From the NCBI GenBank assembly GCA_033852175.1, contig JAWSUY010000035.1:16087-80086 (forward strand): a DNA stretch of 64,000 nucleotides. Direction: 5' to 3'. The notes beneath the pieces were generated by a model that did no database searches, was not told where the DNA came from, and was given only the letters and a program-made list of their open reading frames with translations. Origin of the DNA: Agarilytica sp033852175. GTDB lineage: Bacteria; Pseudomonadota; Gammaproteobacteria; Pseudomonadales; Cellvibrionaceae. This document shows, piece by piece, positions 1-8,458 of this stretch. The number at the start of each line of letters is the position of its first letter. Position 1 is the first letter of the stretch. A program made the translations under genes and the position numbers.

Positions 1-421
1 TTTGAATGTCTACTTTTACTACCGAACGACCGTCATATCTGTAGTAACCCCCTGATCTGTCTCCAGCTCACTACCGCCGCACACTAGCCGAGCAACCTCC
101 CCCTCCAATACGTCTTGGCCGCCTGCCCAAGACATTATCCGGATCTTAGCTCTCTCTAACCTATTCACTGAAGCAAACGGCTAAACGGCTAAATATACGT
201 CTTGGGCATCTCACATTTATAGTGTCGCTGTTAATTATCCGACCCGAGTAACCATGCCAACGAGCTCATACTTGCAACGACTGAGGTAGCCTATACAGCC
301 AACATATCCGGTCGCCACAGGATAAACCGAGAATTTCTTCTGATATAGTGCTAATACAAAAATTGGTGACGATGCCTATCCCTGAGATATAATAATTGGA
401 GGGTATCACCAAGGAGCGACT
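1..421. other. Intergenic region, no gene seen
   Basis: I see no convincing coding region here. The only local structure is a short direct repeat (cggctaaa-like) near 175-200. The right end carries the ribosome binding site AAGGAG about 6 bases before the ATG at 422. Confidence 0.5.
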
Positions 422-1546
422 ATGATTTTAAGAAAATGTATATTTAGCCTGCTGATTACGTCTGCTTTGGCTCAAATGAGTTGCGGCAATTCAATAGACA
501 CAGATAAAAGAGCGGAAAACAATACCATGTATTCCAATATTAAGACGGACGAAACCATAGTGTTTTTTCGAACCAGTGCCTGGCTCGATGAATCTAAAAA
601 CATTTGGCATGTACCAATTCATGGATGGGTCTACGAACCACAAAACAGCCAGGTTAGAAAAGCAGCCTTTAGTAAGCTACTACAGAAAAAATATAATTTG
701 TCAGTGAGTGAAGAAAACCAAGAAATTTTTGACCGGAGAGTTAACCTTCTACTTGCAGATAATGAACGCAATAAGAAAGTTATTGTAAAACTCGGTGAAA
801 AGTTATATCTCATGCCTTCGTCAGAAGCCAATGGACATTTCACAACAATTCTTGAAATCCGCGCCGAGGAATTATCGCCGGATGAGCACGGCCTCATTCG
901 ATATGAGGCTTTTTCTCTAAATAAAACCGCTGCACAACACAACAATATGAGAACTTTTAGTGGCGAAAGCCTCTTACTTTCACCACATGGCCATTCAGTC
1001 ATTAGTGACATCGACGATACCGTCAAAACAAGCCACGTTACAGACCGAAAAAATCTTCTTAACTATACCTTTTTGAAGGATTTTGAAGCGGTCGATAATA
1101 TGGCCGACCTTTACAGGTCCTGGGAAGAAAATGGCACCAGCTTTCACTATGTCTCATCATGCCCGTGGCAGCTGTATTTGCCGCTTAACGACTTTTTAGA
1201 TAACAATAGATTCCCTTGGGCGACGGTAACATTAAAAAGCATACGCTTTAAAGACAAAAGTCTATCAAATCTGTTTAAAAAAGGTAGTAAAACCAAGCCT
1301 CCAGAGATTGAAGTGATATTAAAATCCTACCCACAGCGAACATTTACGTTAGTTGGTGACAGCGGCGAACAAGATGCAGAAGTGTATGCTGGAATTTATA
1401 AAAAGCACCCCAACCAAATAAAGAAAATATATATTCGCAACATTTCTAGTGTCGCCGAAAGTAATAGCGCCATAGAGCATCATTTTAAAGGGATTGACAA
1501 AAACAAGTGGATGATTTTTTCATCGCCAGCTGAAATAGTCAACTAA
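422..1546 (+). CDS. App1-like (DUF2183) phosphatase domain protein, probably exported
   Basis: The 374-residue protein has the hallmarks of the App1/DUF2183 phosphatidate phosphatase family of the HAD superfamily. Motif I is DIDDT at residues 196-200, a VSSCPW block follows near 244-249, and the acidic motif VGDSGEQDAE sits at 311-320. The first 20 residues are hydrophobic and end at Cys21, so it may be a lipoprotein, but the lipobox is weak and a cleaved signal peptide is equally possible. The start at 422 is supported by AAGGAG six bases upstream. The family is known from yeast App1, which dephosphorylates phosphatidate. A lipid or phospho-substrate in the envelope is an inference. The gene stands alone and converges on the next gene, with a hairpin between them. 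Confidence 0.8.
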   Translation: MILRKCIFSLLITSALAQMSCGNSIDTDKRAENNTMYSNIKTDETIVFFRTSAWLDESKNIWHVPIHGWVYEPQNSQVRKAAFSKLLQKKYNLSVSEENQEIFDRRVNLLLADNERNKKVIVKLGEKLYLMPSSEANGHFTTILEIRAEELSPDEHGLIRYEAFSLNKTAAQHNNMRTFSGESLLLSPHGHSVISDIDDTVKTSHVTDRKNLLNYTFLKDFEAVDNMADLYRSWEENGTSFHYVSSCPWQLYLPLNDFLDNNRFPWATVTLKSIRFKDKSLSNLFKKGSKTKPPEIEVILKSYPQRTFTLVGDSGEQDAEVYAGIYKKHPNQIKKIYIRNISSVAESNSAIEHHFKGIDKNKWMIFSSPAEIVN

Positions 1547-1707
1547 TGACTGTGAGTTATTACTGTAAGGTCCGCCGAAGGCATTTAAACAGAATGTAAA
1601 ATATAAGTGCGACAACAAATAAATAATGAGTAACGAAAAGAAGGGGAATAATTTTCACAAAAAACGAAAATCTTTACTAACGTAATGAAACTAACTCACC
1701 GTAATTA

Positions 1708-1738
1708 AAGCTGCCACGCTCACTAAGCATGGCAGCTT
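1708..1738. terminator. Hairpin between convergent genes
   Basis: A 13-bp inverted repeat with one mismatch (aagctgccacgct / agcatggcagctt) encloses a 5-base loop between the converging genes at 422-1546 and 1785-2546. The U-tract is weak on both strands, so it is a probable rather than textbook bidirectional terminator. Confidence 0.55.
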
Positions 1739-1784
1739 GATCCTACAAGCACGTTCGGCATCAAAACTCTAACACCAGCAACAC

Positions 1785-2546
1785 CTAGTCACAGCTAGAC
1801 AACTCATAATACCCTTCATAAGTTTCACACAAAGTCGTCACTTTTCTACGACTCCCCAAATAGTCACTAGATCCCTCGGCATAATAACTATAAAAATACT
1901 TAACCGCTCGGCCAGCGCTTTTGTGCGCACTATTTTTACTGGTAAATTCAACAGGAACCCACTCGTCCCCACCACCAGGAATTGTGTCGCCAATCACATG
2001 CACAGCACGCGTAAGGGTTTGGTTATACATAGGATTGTAAAGATCAAGAACGGTATAGGACACTGTGTAGTCACCCGCAACGGCAGTATCAACGGTGTTG
2101 TCGATCATGATGAGCTGCGTAGCATCTGTATCTGTACATTGATTCGGATCTAGCTTACGTGCAGTTGCACCGGCATCAGCATAGGCATCCCCAACATTTA
2201 TGGAAACGTCTAAATCACCCAACACAGATATAATAACGGGAACATAGACGCCTATATCGCAGACTAAGCGAGTTTCTGTGGCAACGTTACCGTCGGAATC
2301 TACCACACTGTAGTCATAGTGCATCCGAAACCCATTAAAGATTGGATCGCCGTTTAAGGTTGTTTGAATATAGGGTGTCAAATCCCCATCCTCTACATCA
2401 TAAGCAGTAGCTCCAGCATCTATATACGGCATAGGTGGGTACCCCGTAGTTTTAATGGTTGGATTATCCCCCAAAATGGTAATTTCTGGTTGAGCCGCAA
2501 ATGACACAGATGAAATTAAAGACAACAATAAAATCGTTTTTCTCAT
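1785..2546 (-). CDS. Secreted Ig-like (DUF5011-type) protein, copy 1
   Basis: About 253 residues with a Sec signal peptide (MRKTILLLSLISSVSFAAQ, cleavage probably after SFA). Two Ig-like modules follow, each with the DUF5011 signature: Y-x-DAGATAYD-x-EDGDL near the start, and a second D-A-G-A-T-A-R block. These modules occur in surface and secreted bacterial proteins. The frame stays open upstream to 2633, but I choose the ATG at 2546 because it starts the signal peptide, aligns with copy 2 and has AAAAAGGAA just upstream. The C-terminus ends with two cysteines (TTLCETYEGYYELSSCD), as in the copy at 2968, so a disulfide is likely. The function is unknown; cell-surface binding is a guess. Confidence 0.7.
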   Translation of the reverse strand: MRKTILLLSLISSVSFAAQPEITILGDNPTIKTTGYPPMPYIDAGATAYDVEDGDLTPYIQTTLNGDPIFNGFRMHYDYSVVDSDGNVATETRLVCDIGVYVPVIISVLGDLDVSINVGDAYADAGATARKLDPNQCTDTDATQLIMIDNTVDTAVAGDYTVSYTVLDLYNPMYNQTLTRAVHVIGDTIPGGGDEWVPVEFTSKNSAHKSAGRAVKYFYSYYAEGSSDYLGSRRKVTTLCETYEGYYELSSCD

Positions 2547-2894
2547 TACAACATTCCTTTTTAAACTTTTATAATTATGGAAAAATAACATGCTTGCAAG
2601 CGTGTGTAGGATTACAACATAAATGCAAGCCAAAATTTACGATTAAAAATAGCATTCATTATAACGAATTCAATCTACCCCCCCGCTCTAGACTTATTTA
2701 TTTTACTTACCCATCACTCCCCCAGAGGGAAATAATACCCTGTGAAAAATATATTTTTACTCAAAATCAAACAGAAAACAAAGCACGACTACTGCCCCCT
2801 TAAAGGATCGCCCCGCTATCGCCCCCCCGAAGCATTATGCGACAGCCGAACATTACTGCAGATAATACTCACTAAATATAAACTCGACAAAACA

Positions 2895-2917
2895 AGCCAT
2901 GCTCAATGAACATGGCT
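2895..2917 (-). terminator. Terminator downstream of DUF5011 copy 2
   Basis: The reverse strand reads AGCCATG, a 9-base loop, then CATGGCT, followed by the U-rich stretch TGTTTTGT. It lies about 50 bases after the stop of the gene at 2968-3768. The rest of the 2547-2967 interval between the two paralogues shows no gene. Confidence 0.6.
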
Positions 2918-2967
2918 GATTTAGCGCACAAATCATTTAAAAAACAAATGGTGATAGCGGCAATAAG

Positions 2968-3768
2968 TTAGTCGCAGCTAGACAACTCATAATACCCTTC
3001 GTAACTTTCACACAATGTGGTCACTTTTTTACGATTACCCAAATAGTCATTGGAACCCACGGCATAAAAACTACCGCCTGATTTAGAGGCTCGACCAGCA
3101 CGTTTGTGCGAATTATTTTTACTGGTATATTCAACAGATTCCCATTCGTCCCCACCACCATCATCACCGCCATCATCATCACCACCGCCTCCAGGAGACG
3201 TGTCGCCAATCACGTGTACAACTCGTGTATAGGTTTGATTATAGACGGGGTTATACATATCTAGAATGGTATAAGACACGGAGTAATCACCTGCAATAGC
3301 AGCATCTACCGTGTTGGTGACCATGATAAGTTGCGTTGCATCGGTATCTGTACATTCGAGCTGTTCAAGTCTGCGAGCAGTAGCACCGGCATCCACATAG
3401 GCGTCCCCAACATTTATGGTAACGTCTAAGTCACCCAACACAGAGATGATTACAGGAAGATAGTAGCCTATCTCACAGACCAAGCGTGTTTCGCTCGCAC
3501 TGTTACCGTCGGAATCAATCACACTAAAGTTATAATGCATCCGAAATCCATTAAAGATTGGATCACCGGTTACGGTTGTTTGAATATAGGGAGTTAAGTC
3601 CCCATCCTCAGCGTCATAGGCAGTAGCTCCAGCATCCACATAGGGCATCCCAGGTGTAAACCCACCAGTATTGGAGAATTCGGGATTTTCCCCCAAGATG
3701 GTAATTTCCGGTTGAGCCGCAAATGACACAGATGACATTAAGGACAATAATAAAATCGATTTTTTCAT
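2968..3768 (-). CDS. Secreted Ig-like (DUF5011-type) protein, copy 2
   Basis: A 266-residue paralogue of the gene at 1785-2546, in tandem and in the same orientation. It has the same signal peptide (MKKSILLLSLMSSVSFAAQ), the same two DAGATA Ig-like modules and the same C-terminus with paired cysteines. It differs mainly in a Gly/Asp-rich linker of about 17 residues near residue 190-210, encoded by an imperfect trinucleotide repeat around 3155-3195 and much shorter in copy 1. TAGGAAT lies upstream of the ATG. The pair is a recent tandem duplication; the linker difference suggests slippage. The function is unknown. Confidence 0.7.
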   Translation of the reverse strand: MKKSILLLSLMSSVSFAAQPEITILGENPEFSNTGGFTPGMPYVDAGATAYDAEDGDLTPYIQTTVTGDPIFNGFRMHYNFSVIDSDGNSASETRLVCEIGYYLPVIISVLGDLDVTINVGDAYVDAGATARRLEQLECTDTDATQLIMVTNTVDAAIAGDYSVSYTILDMYNPVYNQTYTRVVHVIGDTSPGGGGDDDGGDDGGGDEWESVEYTSKNNSHKRAGRASKSGGSFYAVGSNDYLGNRKKVTTLCESYEGYYELSSCD

Positions 3769-3868
3769 TACAATATTCCTACTTTTTTATACTTATGGAA
3801 AATTTATCATGCTTCGAAGCATGTATTAATAAAGTTGAACTTAATTAGCCATTACTCAGCATTCCAAC

Positions 3869-6025
3869 TTATTTCGTTGGAGACTGATCGCTCGGAGAGG
3901 CAAAATATTTTTGATACAACACTGCAAAACCCAAGACCAGAAAAGCTATAGCAAACAATATTTTTCCGCGCCCGATTGTAATTCCGGACTTTGCCAGCTC
4001 GGCCTTTTCTTTAGGTGTAACAGAAGATTGGACAGCTGCAGGTCTTGGATCTTCTATCGCAATCGTTTGGGAGCTTCTCGTGAGCCGATACACTTCTGCC
4101 CTCAAAGTAGTATCGTCGCTGATAACAAAACTGTCTCTGTCAGCCACTTTAGTAATGCCTGCTACTTCGCCCCGAGAAATGGCTGCAATCAGCTGAATTT
4201 TAATTTCTGAACGCAGCGAACCTTTCTTCGCTATTTTATTGTGATCTAGCATGCTATTTAATGCACCGCGTAATGCCACCTCACTTAATCCTCCATCGCC
4301 CTCTTCGTGATCATCTGCAGGACCGCCACCTCCGCCTAGTGCTGGCCGCTTACCCTCACTCACAGACATCTCTTCTTTTCCATCCCCTGAAGATGATCCA
4401 GCTTCCGCACGAGCAGGAATAGAGAGACCCGACACATCATCCGCAAAAGGATTCGTTTTTGAAAACACGCCCCCTCCACCTTCAGCGCTGACGACATAAA
4501 AACCATCGCCCCCCAATTGAAATACAACCTTGTGAACAAATAGAGGGTGACGATTTATTGCGCGTAAAGCAGCGTTTGAGAGTTTAGCTGCATCAAACCG
4601 ACCTGTGAACAAGACAAATATGCCACCCTCAAACGACGGGCCTGTCATTGTGTATTCTCTTTGGGCACTCTTGCCCGAAGGATTACCGGACGCTGTTAAC
4701 GATGCCAATTGATTTGCCGCAGCATCTACATTTTCGGTAAGCGTGGTATCCGTTGCCGTTTTCGATTGGATAAAGGAGTGCTTAGGTGCCGGCGCTTCTG
4801 GGTGTTCCCAAACAGTTATATCTCCCCCCACCAAACCTGTTACAGGCTCTCCCGATTCTTCTGGAGTAAAGCCTAAATAAGCACTCAGATCCAACGGATT
4901 CACAACGCCAATTTGTACTTTTACGTGTGGCCGACTTACTAAGATGCTCTCGGCTAATTTTAACTCGACAAAAAATCCATAGCCTTGCGCGCCCATGCTG
5001 TCTTTAGCCGTTTTATAAATACTTTGTTTTGGAAATGCGCGCTTAGTCGACAGGATGTAATCAACCACCTCCCTCCGGTCCTCTTTTAAGCAACTGGTAT
5101 CCCCTGTTTCCATCATTGCAGAAACGGATACCGGTCCAGCATCTTTACCACCTCCACTGGTAATTCCTGCTGACAGTAACCTCTGGCCAGATATGAACAT
5201 TGATACTAAACCGACCAGCTCTTTAGAATTCTGTGCCGTGCCTTCATCAGTAGCCGATGTTGCCATGTCGATAAGGCCTTTCCAACGCTCACCTAACACT
5301 CTTGCCTTGTCTTTTGATTTGATTTTGCTTGAACCCACTGTGGATCGAGAAAACTTTTCTTCAACTTGAGCCTGAGAATTAATAACCTCTGTCCCCCACA
5401 TAAAAAACCCCTGCGTCACAGGGTTTAGAATTTGTTTTGGATTGGAGCGCACCGAATTATCTGAGAATCCAACTTTAGAATCAGAAGCGTAATGCTGAGC
5501 CGCTTTATCACCCATCACATCAGCTTCTTTTTCTAACCCTGCATCGTCATTCACAGGCAACCCCGCCTTCATTTGAAGCGTGGGTTTTACTCGACCTTGC
5601 TTTTGCTGCACGACGTGCCAAGCCTCGTGCGGCAAATGCTTTTCTTGCCCTGGTCCAAGGTGAATATCGGTACCCTGTGCATAAGCATGAGCTTGCAGTT
5701 GTGCGGGCTTATCCGAGTTAAAATGGACTTTGACATCATCCATGGATTGACCGGACAAATTCTCAATGCCAGTTTTTAAGGTATCGGGTAAGCCCGTTTT
5801 GTTTTCTGTGGATGGTGTGAGGTTATTCGCAACTAACTGCAAGGTAGGCGTACGATTATCTTGCAGTGCCATTTTATTCTTGCGCTGCACAACAGCATAT
5901 TGCTGTGAGACAAGCTGAATTGAAGATTGTCTGTTATCAGCCAATACAATCTTTTTCCTGCGCTGGATGGCAGATGTTCGCGTGTTATCGAATTTTTGCT
6001 GCGGCTTATAAACGGCTTCAATCAT
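3869..6025 (-). CDS. DUF4157 (eCIS core) cargo protein with putative nuclease-like domain and C-terminal TM
   Basis: 718 residues. The leader carries two copies of the cargo motif, with DNR at residues 30-32 and 56-58. DUF4157, the domain associated with extracellular contractile injection systems, spans about 75-175 with HEAWH at 133-137. The central part has a possible PD-(D/E)xK arrangement: Glu-rich helix (VELKLAE), GGD with Asp402, then Gln420-Ser-Lys422. This is the spacing expected of restriction-endonuclease-like folds, but it is read by eye. A Gly/Ser/Glu-rich linker follows (about 535-590), and a single hydrophobic segment lies near 690-708, close to the C-terminus. No strong Shine-Dalgarno is seen before the ATG. 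It is oriented away from the eCIS operon but has the same leader as the other cargo genes. Confidence 0.7.
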   Translation of the reverse strand: MIEAVYKPQQKFDNTRTSAIQRRKKIVLADNRQSSIQLVSQQYAVVQRKNKMALQDNRTPTLQLVANNLTPSTENKTGLPDTLKTGIENLSGQSMDDVKVHFNSDKPAQLQAHAYAQGTDIHLGPGQEKHLPHEAWHVVQQKQGRVKPTLQMKAGLPVNDDAGLEKEADVMGDKAAQHYASDSKVGFSDNSVRSNPKQILNPVTQGFFMWGTEVINSQAQVEEKFSRSTVGSSKIKSKDKARVLGERWKGLIDMATSATDEGTAQNSKELVGLVSMFISGQRLLSAGITSGGGKDAGPVSVSAMMETGDTSCLKEDRREVVDYILSTKRAFPKQSIYKTAKDSMGAQGYGFFVELKLAESILVSRPHVKVQIGVVNPLDLSAYLGFTPEESGEPVTGLVGGDITVWEHPEAPAPKHSFIQSKTATDTTLTENVDAAANQLASLTASGNPSGKSAQREYTMTGPSFEGGIFVLFTGRFDAAKLSNAALRAINRHPLFVHKVVFQLGGDGFYVVSAEGGGGVFSKTNPFADDVSGLSIPARAEAGSSSGDGKEEMSVSEGKRPALGGGGGPADDHEEGDGGLSEVALRGALNSMLDHNKIAKKGSLRSEIKIQLIAAISRGEVAGITKVADRDSFVISDDTTLRAEVYRLTRSSQTIAIEDPRPAAVQSSVTPKEKAELAKSGITIGRGKILFAIAFLVLGFAVLYQKYFASPSDQSPTK

Positions 6026-6882
6026 AATAATTCAGTCACGCCCATTTAATCATCGACAATCTACTGCGCAAGTTAAGCGAAACTTAACCAAAATAAACTG
6101 GCCCAACATCGAAATGGATAAACATTGCACAGCTAGAGTTTTCAAAACCAAACGTCAAGCACCAAGCAATTGGCGCTAAATAGTAGCAATGATTTTAGTT
6201 GGTATGAACGGGCTGTCACCTAAAAACGAATATTCTTTTCAGGTTATGAGAACTGATCGAGATTATGAAAAGATCAGGCCTAGTAATTAGAGCCCCGGTA
6301 CGGCTGACCACACAGGTAGAACCCTAGCCTTTCCTCAAACCAGGGAATCGTCAATTTTAATTAGTTGGATTTCTTAAGCGCCTACTTTGAGTTTTTCAGC
6401 CTTTCCTATTTTTTCTTCTGAGCGCAGGCGCCGCTTTTGTCTGCTTCGAGCATCAGACATGTTTCACCCCATTCACACCGAGCAATAGGATGCCTTTTTG
6501 GCGAAGTTATAAAACCATTCATTCACCACTCGATATAGCGCGATAACGTCGCCCACAAATTCCTGTTCCTTTAATTCCTTTTAATTAAAACTGGGCTTCT
6601 TGATGCCGAGGCATTAAAACCCTGCGAGAGAATATGTCAGGTCAGATGTAACATTGCCAAAATGAGGCATAAGTCACACTCTTTCCGCCCCCTCCTTGTG
6701 TTAGTAGCGAAATGATACTTATTGCCAATGCCCTGTACCTGATACGCTAACCCTCGTTATTCCAACAAACATAGCGCCTCCCATAGCATCTTCGCTATTA
6801 CGGCTGTCCACAGCTATTCAATCTGTACAATAAGCATCCAGACGCTACTATCAATGAGCAGGTTAAAGACACCGACCATTTC
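6026..6882. other. Long intergenic region, no gene seen
   Basis: About 860 bases with no open frame I can support on either strand. It must hold the promoters of the divergent genes at 3869-6025 and 6883-7308, but I cannot place them with confidence. Confidence 0.45.
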
Positions 6883-7308
6883 ATGAAAAAATCCGATAAA
6901 AAAACTGAGAGCCTACTGATTAAAGCGCTGAAAAATTCATGTGAAACCGCATTGAGCAATATCGAAGGGTTTCAGTGGCTAACCCATTTTGCGAATTTGT
7001 CTAACTTCCCTAAAAGCCTATTGGTTGTCTGTATTTTCGACACCAATGAGAACAAGTGTAAAATGATAGCCTCTAATAAACAGGCATATTTGCACTCACT
7101 TATCGATGAAAATTTGCATGCTGTCGGCATTGTCCTCAAGGACATACAATCACATGTTAGGCTCGATACAGAAGAAGATTGCAGCATCGATAATAACGGC
7201 AAATGGAATGAACGATTCAAGGTGATAGAAGGCAAAATGAGGATACGACAGAGCTTATACATCGGCACTTACCGTAACAATCAATACAGTATCCAAACCA
7301 GTCATTAA
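6883..7308 (+). CDS. Small conserved-looking protein, function unknown
   Basis: 141 residues, soluble, with no signal peptide. It begins MKKSDKKTESLLIKALKNSC and has a W-x-x-E-R-F-K block near residue 107. It resembles a widespread gammaproteobacterial family of about 140 residues that databases sometimes label 'Fis family regulator', although I see no clear helix-turn-helix. It lies 94 bases upstream of another small gene in the same direction, so the two may be cotranscribed. A role in regulation is only a possibility. Confidence 0.6.
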   Translation: MKKSDKKTESLLIKALKNSCETALSNIEGFQWLTHFANLSNFPKSLLVVCIFDTNENKCKMIASNKQAYLHSLIDENLHAVGIVLKDIQSHVRLDTEEDCSIDNNGKWNERFKVIEGKMRIRQSLYIGTYRNNQYSIQTSH

Positions 7309-7402
7309 CACAGCCGTAGATAGACACAGACAGCAAATTACAGACCAGCAGCAAGGTATTCACTTGTACTCATACAAGTACATAATTGAACAGGGCTAAC
7401 CA

Positions 7403-7738
7403 TTGAACAACGAAATCACAGTATTCGTAAGACTTTTAAACCTGACCCGGTTTCAAGGGTTGGTACTGACCAAAGAAATCGAGGGCAGTACGTTTAAACC
7501 GGAGACAGAGCCAAACCAATACATCGGCTATATTCCGTTAACAGACGATAACATGCACGAAATTCTCAACTTTATCGAGCGTCAAAAAATCGATCTCGAG
7601 AATGGGGAAGCCGATATTTTAATCTCGGTCATATCCGAGCGTAATTCTGATAGCTTTGACGCGCCTATGACCGTGAATGCTCTACTTAAGTTATGCAATC
7701 TCAAGCTAACGTTTTCTTTTAGTTACATGCCGGAATAA
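7403..7738 (+). CDS. Small hypothetical protein (TTG start)
   Basis: 111 residues, soluble and acidic, starting at a TTG codon at 7403. No ATG lies near the N-terminus in this frame, and no strong ribosome binding site is seen, so the start is uncertain. I do not recognise a family. It follows the gene at 6883-7308 closely and may share its transcript. Position near the eCIS cargo genes gives no specific hint of function. Confidence 0.45.
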   Translation: MNNEITVFVRLLNLTRFQGLVLTKEIEGSTFKPETEPNQYIGYIPLTDDNMHEILNFIERQKIDLENGEADILISVISERNSDSFDAPMTVNALLKLCNLKLTFSFSYMPE

Positions 7739-8458
7739 TGCAAGAAAGGTTATTTTTTTCATGTTTATTAACCTAGCGTAGGCTTGCCACATAACGTTTA
7801 TCGATCTAGCTAATGTACAAAAGAGGAAATTCCGCATTTTTATTAAAGAACAATTCGCCATACAAAGCTAGCTACCATCAACGTCATCCTCATACAATAA
7901 GCCGCACTCCCCCCCAAATATAAACACCCGAACATTTGTCTGTTTGGAATGCCATGTAACATACAGCGCAGAAGCCACGCTATAACAGTTAGATACGCCA
8001 AGAACGCCGTTTATTTTTAAAATAATTGTTTCAAGCTTGTAATGCGTCACAGGGAATTTAGTTACACAAAGGCCCCATTTTTCAGATCAACATTGCAATG
8101 CATGGAGTGCCAACATAGAACCTGTCACGCCACCCTGCTGCCTTCACTCGGCTTTTAATGTAACCTCAGATTTGCACGGCATGAAAGGTGTACTCAACAC
8201 CCGATTAGGCAATCCTACAAACGGAGCATTTGAACGTTTTTTGTGCGGCCTGACTGCAGACTCCATTCATTCACAGGTTCATAACAGCTAAATCAGTTAT
8301 TTCAGAACCCGTATTTCGAAATACAACAATTCGTTAACCGACAATATGAGGAAAGATAAGCTCTACCGTTCAAAAACCAACTATATTTTAACTTCACGCT
8401 ACAGGCGACAAATGAAAACCTGCATCAAGGCGTAAAATCGAATTTAAAGGTTTGGGAT
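7739..8458. other. Intergenic region, no gene seen
   Basis: About 720 bases without a supportable gene. A 60-codon reverse frame at 7868-8050 has no ribosome binding site or recognisable product. The segment precedes the cargo gene at 8459 and probably holds its promoter. Confidence 0.45.

Noticed and set aside
2547..2633. Upstream extension of the first DUF5011 gene
   Set aside because: The extra 29 residues are not present in the paralogue and would bury the signal peptide; the ATG at 2546 has a good ribosome binding site.
7868..8050. 60-codon reverse frame between cargo genes
   Set aside because: No ribosome binding site and no recognisable product; length is within chance.
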